Assembly (NCBI GenBank): GCA_910585655.1 | Contig: CAJUFW010000058.1 | Span: 9,302 to 17,684 of the forward strand | Length of the DNA: 8,383 nt | Direction of reading: 5' to 3' | Origin: an uncultured Lachnospiraceae bacterium | GTDB lineage: Bacteria > Bacillota_A > Clostridia > Lachnospirales > Lachnospiraceae | Shown: positions 1-5,988 of the stretch, one piece after another | Layout: each line of letters starts with the position of its first letter | Position numbering within the stretch: position 1 is the first letter of the stretch | The notes under the pieces: model-generated | Database searches by the model: none | What the model was told of the DNA's origin: nothing | The model's input: only the letters and a program-made list of their open reading frames with translations | Made by a program: the position numbers and the translations under genes

Positions 1-342
1 TACGCGTCTTCAGACCGATTACGCTGATTTGTATTATTTGCATCGGGTAAACCACAATCTGCCGGTCGAAGAAGTATCGGAACTCATGGGCAGGCTGATC
101 CGGGAAGGAATGATCCATGCCACAGCTTATTCAGGAAAATATTGCTGCTAATCAGCCGATTTTGGATATTATTACAGAATTTGCCACTCAGAAAAATGCA
201 ACTAACGCCCAGATCTCCTTAGCTTGGAAAACCTGGGCGCCGATACGATAGAACTGATTAACAAAGAATTTAATGCACTGGAAAAGCACTTGTTTCCTGT
301 ACGATTCACGGACACCGGGGACATGTAGAGTTCATTGGCTAA
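1..342 (+). pseudogene. Aldo/keto reductase remnant (3' part, multiply disrupted)
   Basis: This is a decayed NADPH-dependent aldo/keto reductase gene, cut on the left by the window edge. Frame 2 from position 2 reads RLQTDYADLYYLHRV and continues to REGMIH, the family's central strand/helix region, then stops at 149-151. The next family segment, ENIAANQPILDIITEFA to AQISLAW (about 117-227), is in frame 3, so roughly a hundred or more residues between the two are missing. LENLGADTIEL to NALEK (224-286) is back in frame 2; the usual 20-25 residues between AQISLAW and LENLGA, including the PIPGT-type cofactor loop, are gone. The probable original C-terminus, IHGHRGHVEFIG with TAA at 340-342, is in frame 1, implying one more single-base shift. 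Two deletions plus a frameshift rule out a working enzyme and are hard to explain as sequencing error. Family recognition is from memory of AKR motifs and is confident; the exact subfamily is not. Confidence 0.85.
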
Positions 343-2114
343 AGTCTGATCCGGAACGGTTTTACCGGGAGCCCGGCTGCATTATATACATTGACTTCAT
401 AATACGGCTCCCAGGCAAAGCGTACTTCTACTTGCTCCGGGAAGCTGCCGGGCAAAATCAGGGTATTTTCCTGAAGGCGGATTTGCCCTGCCGGAATCTC
501 CCTCTCTTGCTCTGATTGACTCTCGTCAAAGAAAATCTCATAAAGCCGCAGAGCCGGAACCGTCACTATCGGATCTGGCTTTGCGGAACATTCAGCCGGA
601 TCATGTTCTAAAAATTCCGGTGCTGGCTCTGCACGGGTATAGTTATGCGTTTCCAAATGAAGCCCTTCTCCATAACGCAGATAAATCCGTATCTCCTCCT
701 GCCCTGCATTTTTTACATAAGTATCCTCTACGTGTACAGCCGAAATTCGTTCCGCCCGTTCTAGCTCTGGCGCATCGCACAGACCAGGCACACGGCATAA
801 TTCCGGTCTTTCGTAGATATGTCCCAAAGCCAACTCTGCCAGCCGCTCTCCGACCGGACGCTTATGCTTTGGATGAATGTCTTCTAACATCCCGGCATCT
901 CCAATCGAAGCCATCCAGGTATGCGCTACTTCACGGCTTACCCGCTCCTGCTGCCGACGCAGCTCCGGATATTTTTCCCCTGTACCGCCAAGCCATCGCC
1001 CAAATGGGGCAAGCTGAACAAACAAAAATGGTAATTCCTCCTGCCAAAGCGCTCTCCAGCCCTCTATCATCCTGCCAAAAACTGCCGCATATGCCTCTGC
1101 ATGGTTCTCGTCGCTTTCCCCCTGATACCAGATCACACCTCTGGCTGTAAATGGGGCTACCTTTTGTAGCATCGTCTGATACAGCCCGCCCGGACGATTC
1201 TGCGGCTGCAGCTCCATGAGGTTGATCTCTTGTTCTTCCTCTCCCTTTTCGGACGATTCCGCGGCTCTTTCGGTCATCTTTGCCATCTGCTCCATCATCT
1301 TCTTTTGTTCCTCGCGGCTTAATCCCGGATACATCACCCGTTCCCAGACCGCCGCCATATCCGACTGCTCCTGCGTTCCTTTCGTCTGTGCCAGGTTCTT
1401 TTTTACCTGCCGCCAGTATTGTTCCATATCCAGTCTGGCAGTCGCCTTTTCATATTCTGTTAGCCATGGTTCTCCTTCCATACCACGCAGTCCTTCCGGA
1501 TCCTGCCAGGCACAAGCCGGTGTCCCACCCCAGTTGCAGCCGACAATACCAATCGGTATTTCCAGCTTATCCTCTAATATACGGGCAAAATAGTATCCTA
1601 CTGCAGAAAACCACGGAAGCTGCCTTGCCTCTGCCTGCCTCCAAAAGCCATATTCCGGTTCTGGAAATTCCTCCAACTGCCCTCCATAGGATACTTCCGG
1701 ATAGTCAAAGAAACGAATATCCGGATTTGCCTCCCGCGCCAGTTCGTTTTCCTTATCCGCATCGTACTTGAGCAGATACTCCATGTTCGACTGCCCGCCT
1801 GCAACCCAAACCTCTCCGATACAAATATCGGAAAACACCGTTTGCTCGTCCTTGGATTCTACTTTCATCCAAAGCCCCCGTCCAGCCTCTCCGGCTGGAA
1901 GCTTCACACTCCAGTCTCCTTGGTCGTCTGCCCTTGTCTGGACACTCTGCGCTCCATATTGCCTAGTTCCTTCCATCCCCTGACTGTCTGCTTTCTTTTC
2001 ATCAGAGAGTGTCACCGTTACTTCCATACCAGCCTCCGCCGTCCCCCAGACAGCAATCTCCTTCTGACGCTGCAGTACCATTCCATTTCCAAATATCATT
2101 GGCATTTTCAACAT
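339..2114 (-). CDS. Sialate O-acetylesterase-type SGNH hydrolase
   Basis: A 591-residue esterase of the sialate O-acetylesterase (SASA) family, expected to remove acetyl groups from sialic acids or other acetylated glycans. The N-terminal beta-rich part (about 1-95, beginning MPMIFGNGMVLQR) is followed by the SGNH core: GGQSNME at 106-112 with catalytic Ser109, NWGGTPACAW around 194-203, WYQGESD at 329-335, and DIHP at 412-415 with the likely catalytic Asp412 and His414. A charged, helical segment lies at about 213-305. The C-terminal part (about 455-591) looks like a beta domain. No signal peptide is visible, so it probably acts in the cytoplasm on imported sugar; this is inferred. ATG at 2112-2114 is preceded by AAAGGAGAGG (2121-2130 on the opposite strand). 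It lies 21 bp after the LysR gene and is probably co-transcribed with it. The true substrate could be another acetylated sugar, such as acetylated xylan. Confidence 0.88.
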   Translation of the reverse strand: MLKMPMIFGNGMVLQRQKEIAVWGTAEAGMEVTVTLSDEKKADSQGMEGTRQYGAQSVQTRADDQGDWSVKLPAGEAGRGLWMKVESKDEQTVFSDICIGEVWVAGGQSNMEYLLKYDADKENELAREANPDIRFFDYPEVSYGGQLEEFPEPEYGFWRQAEARQLPWFSAVGYYFARILEDKLEIPIGIVGCNWGGTPACAWQDPEGLRGMEGEPWLTEYEKATARLDMEQYWRQVKKNLAQTKGTQEQSDMAAVWERVMYPGLSREEQKKMMEQMAKMTERAAESSEKGEEEQEINLMELQPQNRPGGLYQTMLQKVAPFTARGVIWYQGESDENHAEAYAAVFGRMIEGWRALWQEELPFLFVQLAPFGRWLGGTGEKYPELRRQQERVSREVAHTWMASIGDAGMLEDIHPKHKRPVGERLAELALGHIYERPELCRVPGLCDAPELERAERISAVHVEDTYVKNAGQEEIRIYLRYGEGLHLETHNYTRAEPAPEFLEHDPAECSAKPDPIVTVPALRLYEIFFDESQSEQEREIPAGQIRLQENTLILPGSFPEQVEVRFAWEPYYEVNVYNAAGLPVKPFRIRL

Positions 2115-2135
2115 TACCAGCCTCTCCTTTCATGT

Positions 2136-3026
2136 TTACTTCCTCTCCGTATCCTGCTCCCGGAAAAACTCCCTGATTCCTTCCATACACTCCCGCTGCT
2201 CTCTTGTTATAGGAACCCCCTGCCCTGCCGAAAGATAAATATACCGCTCCATCGGACAGTCTGTCACTTGTCGGATGACGATTTCCTGGCTGGCAAAGGC
2301 GCGCCAGCTTACATCCGGAATAAAAGCAATCCCCATCCGCTCCCGCAATAACTCCCGCATCAGGTTTGGATTATCTACCCACATCGTCACCTGAGGGCGA
2401 AAACCACAACGCTCTGTCTCTCTCTCAATAATACGAGTCAACGTCCAATTTCGATTCAGGCTGATAAACTCCTCTCCGTCTAGCTCATGCAGATAAAGCG
2501 TCTCCTGCGCTGCCAATGGATGTTCGGCAGGCAAAGCCAGGCAGATATGCTCCGTCAAAAGAGGCGTCCCCTTCTCCTGTTCCCCCAGCGCTCCGCTCGT
2601 AATTCTCACATCCGCCGTCTCCTCTGCTGCAAAAGAAAGCGAATCCTGTTCCCACTGACGAATGATATACTGCACGCCCGGATTCCTTCCTTTCAAATAG
2701 CGTAGCAGTTGTGGAATCAACATAGAAGCACAGCCTACATAAATCGAGACCACCGGATGGCAACGCCCGTTCTCTTCCTCAATCGCTGTTTTCGTCCGTT
2801 CCAAAATATCCTCTACCTGCCTCGCCGCTTCCAGCAAAAACTGTCCTGCCCGGTTTAATTCAATCCGCTTCCCTTCCCGATGAAACAACGGGAACCCGAT
2901 TTCCTGCTCCAAGCGCCGGATCGTCTGGCTTAGAGAGGGCTGCGAAATATGAAGCAGCTTCGCCGCTCTCGAAATATTCTCCATTTCCGCTACCAGACGG
3001 AAGCAACGTAGCTGATTTAATTCCAC
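2136..3026 (-). CDS. LysR-family transcriptional regulator
   Basis: A 296-residue LysR-type regulator when started at GTG 3024-3026. The N-terminal winged helix-turn-helix (about 1-60) has the hallmark pattern: ELNQLRCFRLVAEMENISRAAKLLHISQPSLSQTIRRLE, then G..LF.R. A linker helix follows (about 62-85), and residues 91-290 form the two-lobed effector-binding domain. An upstream in-frame GTG at 3120-3122 would add 32 residues, but that stretch (RNLLVCGSRNVWRS and on) does not resemble a LysR N-terminus and covers a strong hairpin. The chosen GTG has an excellent ribosome site 7 nt away and gives the family's usual length. It is divergent from the AEC transporter and just upstream of the esterase, so it probably controls one or both and itself. 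The effector is unknown. Confidence 0.9.
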   Translation of the reverse strand: MELNQLRCFRLVAEMENISRAAKLLHISQPSLSQTIRRLEQEIGFPLFHREGKRIELNRAGQFLLEAARQVEDILERTKTAIEEENGRCHPVVSIYVGCASMLIPQLLRYLKGRNPGVQYIIRQWEQDSLSFAAEETADVRITSGALGEQEKGTPLLTEHICLALPAEHPLAAQETLYLHELDGEEFISLNRNWTLTRIIERETERCGFRPQVTMWVDNPNLMRELLRERMGIAFIPDVSWRAFASQEIVIRQVTDCPMERYIYLSAGQGVPITREQRECMEGIREFFREQDTERK

Positions 3027-3033
3027 CGTCTGC

Positions 3034-3043
3034 ACCTCCTCCC
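3034..3043 (-). promoter_or_regulatory. Ribosome binding site deciding the LysR GTG start
   Basis: On the minus strand this reads GGGAGGAGGT, a near-perfect Shine-Dalgarno sequence, 7 nt before GTG 3024-3026. The longer alternative start at 3122 has only AAAGGCGG immediately against it, so the internal GTG is preferred. Confidence 0.8.
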
Positions 3044-3074
3044 TCGTATCCACACCGCTTCCTTTTCCTGACAT

Positions 3075-3097
3075 GCAGGAACGCCAAACGTTCCTGC
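3075..3097 (-). other. Perfect hairpin in the LysR leader
   Basis: GCAGGAACG (3075-3083) and CGTTCCTGC (3089-3097) are perfect reverse complements around a 5-nt loop, a 9-bp GC-rich stem. It lies 48 nt or more upstream of the LysR start in the presumed 5' leader. No U-tract follows on either strand, so it is not an ordinary terminator. It could be a leader RNA structure that affects stability or translation, or a palindromic protein site on DNA. Confidence 0.55.
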
Positions 3098-3121
3098 TGC
3101 CGCATACAAGCAAATTTCTCA

Positions 3122-3137
3122 CCGCCTATAAAGGCGG
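3122..3137 (-). other. Second short hairpin in the LysR leader
   Basis: CCGCCT (3122-3127) and AGGCGG (3132-3137) form a perfect 6-bp stem with a 4-nt ATAA loop. If the LysR promoter at 3140-3167 is real, this hairpin would sit at or very near the 5' end of the mRNA, a position known to protect transcripts from decay. The role is inference. Confidence 0.35.
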
Positions 3138-3139
3138 GA

Positions 3140-3167
3140 GTCATATCCCATCTGATATAATGTTCAA
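3140..3167 (-). promoter_or_regulatory. Possible LysR promoter
   Basis: On the minus strand, TTGAAC (3162-3167) and TATGAC (3140-3145) are spaced 16 bp apart, each matching 4 of 6 sigma-A consensus positions. The -35 element lies inside the dyad at 3153-3176, which would suit autoregulation by LysR. The match is modest. Confidence 0.35.
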
Positions 3168-3176
3168 CCTATATCA
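3153..3176. promoter_or_regulatory. Inverted repeat, probable LysR recognition site
   Basis: TGATATA (3153-3159) and TATATCA (3170-3176) are perfect reverse complements with a 10-bp spacer. The centre is about 66 bp upstream of the AEC start point predicted from the -10 at 3219-3224. LysR-type regulators typically have a recognition dyad near -65. The spacing does not exactly match the classic T-N11-A rule, so this is a candidate only. Confidence 0.5.
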
Positions 3177-3196
3177 ATAGTATCAGAATAGTATTG
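3175..3196. promoter_or_regulatory. Second dyad and tandem AATAGTAT, possible activation site
   Basis: CAATA (3175-3179) and TATTG (3192-3196) form an inverted repeat whose centre is 21 bp from that of the neighbouring dyad, about two helical turns. Within it, AATAGTAT occurs twice (3176-3183 and 3187-3194) with an 11-bp period. It abuts the predicted AEC -35 element, where the lower-affinity activation half-site of LysR regulators usually lies. Confidence 0.45.
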
Positions 3197-3224
3197 GAAA
3201 AGCAAGCAGCGGATAGATTATAAT
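3194..3224 (+). promoter_or_regulatory. Predicted promoter of the AEC transporter gene
   Basis: A perfect -10 TATAAT (3219-3224) is preceded by a weak -35 TTGGAA (3194-3199) with a long 19-bp spacer. A strong -10 with a poor, badly spaced -35 is typical of activator-dependent promoters, which fits the LysR-like sites just upstream. It would give a leader of about 44 nt. Confidence 0.55.
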
Positions 3225-3274
3225 ACAAAAAGATCAAGCCCGTCAGAGATGGGTTCAAATTAGGAGGTTATTTT

Positions 3275-4186
3275 ATGTCTACTGCCATCACTTTAGTCAA
3301 TCAAACGCTTATTATGTTTCTGTTAGCCGGGGTCGGCTACTTCCTGTTCCGTACAAAACGGATATCCTTAGAAGGCAGCAAAAGCCTAGCCAATATCTTA
3401 ATCTATATCGTGCTGCCATGTGTTATTGTCAACGGCTTTTTAGTTGAACGCACGACAGAACGAATGATCGGTCTGCTGGTCAGCGCCGCGGCTGCGGCTA
3501 TTCTCTTAGTGGTTGCAATGGTCGTTTCCAGGCTGTTCTTCCCAAAGGATGCGATTGCTTCTTTTTCTGCCGCCTTTTCCAATGCTGGTTTCTTTGGCAT
3601 CCCACTGACACTGGCATCTCTTGGCTCTGGCGCAGTCTTTTATGTAGCAGCTTTTATCGCTTTTTTAAATCTGCTTCAATGGACGTATGGCGTTTCGATT
3701 ATGACCGGCGAAAAGGCAGCTCTCAAACCTGCCGCCGTATTAAAAGCGCCGTTTCTAATCGCTATCGCTATCGGACTCATTCTGTTTTTTACCCAGCTTC
3801 CATTACCGTCCATCGTCACCAAAACCCTCGGGCATCTGACGGGTATCAATACCCCGCTCGCCATGTTTACTGTAGGAATTTACCTGGCGCAAACCAATTT
3901 GGTTAAAATGCTGGTCAAGCCTCGTCTGTACCTGATTTCTGCCGTTCGCCTTGTGGTAATCCCGCTTTTATCTCTGGCTCTTCTGACCTTGATTCCGGGC
4001 AATTTCATAGATATGAAGATGGCATTGTTGCTGGCAGCAGCCTGCCCGGTTGGCTCCAATGTAGCCGTCTATGCCCAGCTTCATGGAAAGGATTATCCTT
4101 ATGCGGTTGAAACAGTTATCATTTCTACCCTGCTTTCGATTGTTACAGTACCTGCTTTGGTTGCATTGGCAGGGATAATCTGGTAA
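3275..4186 (+). CDS. AEC-family transporter (auxin efflux carrier/malate permease type)
   Basis: A 303-residue integral membrane carrier of the AEC family (Mem_trans), whose bacterial members move malate, malonate, lactate or similar organic anions. About ten hydrophobic helices are visible, in two halves joined by a polar stretch around 143-158. Family signatures are the broken-helix motif YIVLPCV at 44-50, NAGFFGIPL at 103-111, PLAMFTVGIYLA at 194-205 and PVGSNVAVYA at 258-267. The length is normal. ATG 3275 follows AGGAGGT (3262-3268) by 6 nt. It is divergent from a LysR gene, a common arrangement in which LysR senses the transported acid and activates the carrier. No terminator separates it from the response-regulator gene 45 bp downstream, so some read-through is possible. 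The substrate cannot be told from sequence; sialate-derived or other organic acids would fit the neighbours but are speculative. Confidence 0.9.
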   Translation: MSTAITLVNQTLIMFLLAGVGYFLFRTKRISLEGSKSLANILIYIVLPCVIVNGFLVERTTERMIGLLVSAAAAAILLVVAMVVSRLFFPKDAIASFSAAFSNAGFFGIPLTLASLGSGAVFYVAAFIAFLNLLQWTYGVSIMTGEKAALKPAAVLKAPFLIAIAIGLILFFTQLPLPSIVTKTLGHLTGINTPLAMFTVGIYLAQTNLVKMLVKPRLYLISAVRLVVIPLLSLALLTLIPGNFIDMKMALLLAAACPVGSNVAVYAQLHGKDYPYAVETVIISTLLSIVTVPALVALAGIIW

Positions 4187-4231
4187 ACTATTGAGGAAAA
4201 GAAGCTTTACATAATTAGGAAGTGTACCCAC

Positions 4232-4921
4232 ATGATGAAACAAATTCTCATTATAGAAGATGACAAAAAACTAAATGACGGAATTCGTCTTGCCCTTCGG
4301 AATGAGTATTCCTGCGCACAGGCATTTTCCCTGCAATCTGCCCGGATGGATTTTGCAGCACAGCACTTTGATCTGCTCCTCTTAGACGTCAATTTCCCAG
4401 ACGGAAGCGGACTGGATTATCTGACTGAACTGCGGAAGAGCTGCCAGGTTCCGGTGATTCTGCTAACTGCCAACAGCATGGAAATGGATATTGTGGCTGG
4501 GCTGGAGCTAGGAGCAGATGATTATATTACCAAGCCTTTCAGCCTAGCAGTACTACGAGCCAGAGTGGAAGTCCAACTGCGCAAAACAGCAAACGAACAC
4601 GCCGTGCAAAACGATGTAATACGAACAGGGGATTTTTATTTTGACTTTTCCAAAATGGAATTTCTCTGTCAAGGGCAACCGATTCTTTTAAGCCGAACCG
4701 AACAACGCCTTCTCCGCTGTCTGCTTATGCAGAAGGGAAAAACCGTCAGTCGAAGCCTTCTTATTGACGAGGGCTGGCCTGGAGAAGAGGAATATGTAGA
4801 CGAACATGCTCTCACCGTTGCCGTCAATCGTTTGCGAAGGAAATTAGGAGAATCTTTTGGAGCAGAACCTTTTATCAAAACTATTTATGGGGTGGGATAT
4901 CTTTGGAACCTGGAAGTATGA
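4232..4921 (+). CDS. OmpR-family response regulator
   Basis: A 229-residue two-component response regulator. The receiver domain (about 3-118) has the acidic pocket E9/D10/D11, the phospho-acceptor Asp52 in LLLLDVNFPDGSG, Thr79 and Lys101 in ITKPFS. The C-terminal winged helix (about 130-227) shows LSRTEQRLLRCLL, EHALTVAVNRLRRKL and IKTIYGVGYLW, the OmpR/PhoB DNA-binding pattern. Two adjacent ATG codons (4232 and 4235) are possible starts; the first is 11 nt after AGGA (4217-4220), a mediocre ribosome site. It overlaps the downstream kinase gene by 4 nt (ATGA), implying coupled translation. Its likely target is the ABC transporter operon immediately downstream, by analogy with BceR/SalR-type modules. 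Confidence 0.95.
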   Translation: MMKQILIIEDDKKLNDGIRLALRNEYSCAQAFSLQSARMDFAAQHFDLLLLDVNFPDGSGLDYLTELRKSCQVPVILLTANSMEMDIVAGLELGADDYITKPFSLAVLRARVEVQLRKTANEHAVQNDVIRTGDFYFDFSKMEFLCQGQPILLSRTEQRLLRCLLMQKGKTVSRSLLIDEGWPGEEEYVDEHALTVAVNRLRRKLGESFGAEPFIKTIYGVGYLWNLEV

Positions 4922-5856
4922 ATACATTTTGGTTTGGCTTTTTTTCTATGATAACACTTCTACCTCTTGGTATGGCTGTTGGCTTTTTCCTCTGGCGGCG
5001 ACGGCTGCTTCTTCGGCTACAGACTATGATTGATGCCGCAGTTGCCGGAACTTTTACAGAGCAGCGGTTTAATGAATCCAGGTTATCTGCTCTGGAAAAT
5101 TCTCTATGGCGTTATCTACAGGATAATCAGGTTTCCCGTCAAAGACTTTTAGAACAAAAACAGAATATCCAAGAAGGGATTTCTGATATTTCTCACCAGG
5201 CTGTCACCCCACTTTCCAATATCTTGCTTTATTCGGAGCTTTTGGAAGAACTTTTGACAAACATGGGCAAAGATGACTTAGAGGAACTGGCAGCTATTCG
5301 AGAGCAAGCTGAAAAACTGGACTTTTTTATGCAGGCTCTCCAAAAGCTCTCACGCCTGGAATATGGCATCCTCTCCCTCCAGCCAGAAGAACAGGATATC
5401 AGCGAAGTACTTCTGGCTCTCCGGCGACAATATCTTCCTAGCGCTGCCCAAAAGCAAATTCAGCTTCTTTTAGAGCCAACTTCCGGGCTGGCTATTTTCG
5501 ACCGGAAATGGACTATCGAAGCGATCGGCAACCTGATTGATAACGCTATTAAATATACCCCGGAAGGTGGAACTGTTTCCGTATGTATAAACGAATACCT
5601 TCTTTTTCTCCGTATTGATATCAGAGATACCGGAATCGGCATCTCTGAACAGGAACTAGGAAGTATCTTTACTCGTTTTTACCGTTCTGCTAATGTCAAG
5701 GTAGAACCTGGAATTGGTCTTGGTCTTTATCTGACCAGAGAAGTGATGAAAGCACAAAATGGCTATCTCAAAGTAAGCTCTGTGCCAGGAACCGGCAGTA
5801 TCTTTTCCGTTTTTCTTCTCCGAAAAAGTCCCTCTGAGAAATTATCACAAAATTGA
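4918..5856 (+). CDS. Sensor-less membrane histidine kinase
   Basis: A 312-residue histidine kinase, cognate to the preceding regulator. It has one hydrophobic N-terminal helix (about 5-26) ending in RRR, then a coiled linker (about 50-88) and no extracellular or PAS sensor domain. The dimerisation/phospho-acceptor box is ISDISHQAVTPLSNILLYSELL with His93. The ATPase domain has the N-box NLIDNAIKYTPEGG (205-218), G1 DTGIGI (237-242) and G2 GIGLGLYL (265-272). The usual basic residue two positions after Gln94 is Val96 here (HQAVTP where HQxKTP or HExRTP is common). ATG 4918 overlaps the regulator's stop as ATGA; a TTG at 4903 would add five residues and is less likely. Kinases this poor in sensor sequence usually sense through a partner, here plausibly the ABC permease downstream. 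Confidence 0.92.
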   Translation: MNTFWFGFFSMITLLPLGMAVGFFLWRRRLLLRLQTMIDAAVAGTFTEQRFNESRLSALENSLWRYLQDNQVSRQRLLEQKQNIQEGISDISHQAVTPLSNILLYSELLEELLTNMGKDDLEELAAIREQAEKLDFFMQALQKLSRLEYGILSLQPEEQDISEVLLALRRQYLPSAAQKQIQLLLEPTSGLAIFDRKWTIEAIGNLIDNAIKYTPEGGTVSVCINEYLLFLRIDIRDTGIGISEQELGSIFTRFYRSANVKVEPGIGLGLYLTREVMKAQNGYLKVSSVPGTGSIFSVFLLRKSPSEKLSQN

Positions 5857-5860
5857 TCGA

Positions 5861-5897
5861 TTTCAGAAACTGGTTTGAGATAATGTTATGCTAAAAT
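5861..5897 (+). promoter_or_regulatory. Predicted activator-dependent promoter of the ABC operon
   Basis: An extended -10, TGCTAAAAT (5889-5897), matches the TGnTATAAT type. The -35 position (about 5869-5874, ACTGGT) is poor. An imperfect direct repeat, TTTCAGA (5861-5867) and TTTGAGA (5874-5880), 13 bp apart, flanks and overlaps the -35 region, which would suit binding of the OmpR-type regulator. The assignment is inferred from position and motif only. Confidence 0.45.
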
Positions 5898-5930
5898 AGG
5901 AACTGTGAAAAATCACAGTTCTTATTTTTT
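5893..5930 (+). terminator. Intrinsic terminator after the kinase gene
   Basis: GAACTGTGA (5900-5908), a 4-nt AAAA loop and TCACAGTTC (5913-5921) make a perfect 9-bp stem, followed by TTATTTTTT (5922-5930). Flanking bases can extend it to about 16 bp (5893-5908 with 5913-5928, one G-U pair). It would end transcripts coming from the regulator/kinase genes. Its 5' arm overlaps the predicted ABC promoter -10, so transcripts starting locally (about 5904) would lack most of that arm. Confidence 0.85.
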
Positions 5931-5949
5931 CGGCAACCTCCACCGAAAA
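5927..5949 (+). other. Overlapping second hairpin in the ABC leader
   Basis: TTTTCGG (5927-5933) and CCGAAAA (5943-5949) are perfect 7-bp reverse complements around a 9-nt loop containing CCTCC. It shares the terminator's T-tract, so the two structures compete for the same bases. The loop is complementary to GGAG in the ABC ribosome site (5978-5981). The function is unknown; it may be a leader structure. Confidence 0.4.
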
Positions 5950-5974
5950 GTAGTGTGAAAACCTATGACCACTG

Positions 5975-5981
5975 AAAGGAG
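5975..5981 (+). promoter_or_regulatory. Ribosome binding site deciding the ABC ATPase start
   Basis: AAAGGAG lies 7 nt before ATG 5989-5991. An earlier in-frame ATG at 5965 has no such site and would place this Shine-Dalgarno inside the coding region, so 5989 is preferred. Confidence 0.85.
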
Positions 5982-5988
5982 TTTATTT

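Noticed and set aside
273..515. 80-residue plus-strand reading frame
   Set aside because: It reads the AKR remnant in one frame and then the antisense of the esterase C-terminus. The protein resembles nothing and has no ribosome site.
581..1150. 189-residue plus-strand frame, and others at 1280-1771 and 1842-2351
   Set aside because: They lie wholly or mostly antisense to the well-supported esterase and LysR genes. They are Pro/Ser/Leu-rich shadow translations without motifs.
3075..3097. Intrinsic terminator
   Set aside because: The stem is perfect, but neither strand has a U-tract after it, so termination is not supported.
3027..3122. N-terminal extension of LysR from GTG 3122
   Set aside because: The extra 32 residues do not look like a LysR N-terminus, cover a strong hairpin, and lack a ribosome site as good as the one at 3034-3043.
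2860..3144. 94-residue minus-strand frame starting at ATG 3144
   Set aside because: It overlaps the LysR N-terminal DNA-binding domain out of frame. The Gly-rich sequence is a frame-shifted shadow.
4903..4917. TTG start for the kinase giving five extra residues
   Set aside because: The ATGA overlap at 4918-4921 is the usual coupling arrangement, and the extra residues add no family match.
5904..5917. CRP/FNR-like site TGTGA-N4-TCACA
   Set aside because: The spacer is 4 rather than 6, and the dyad is part of a longer stem followed by a T-tract. A terminator explains it better.
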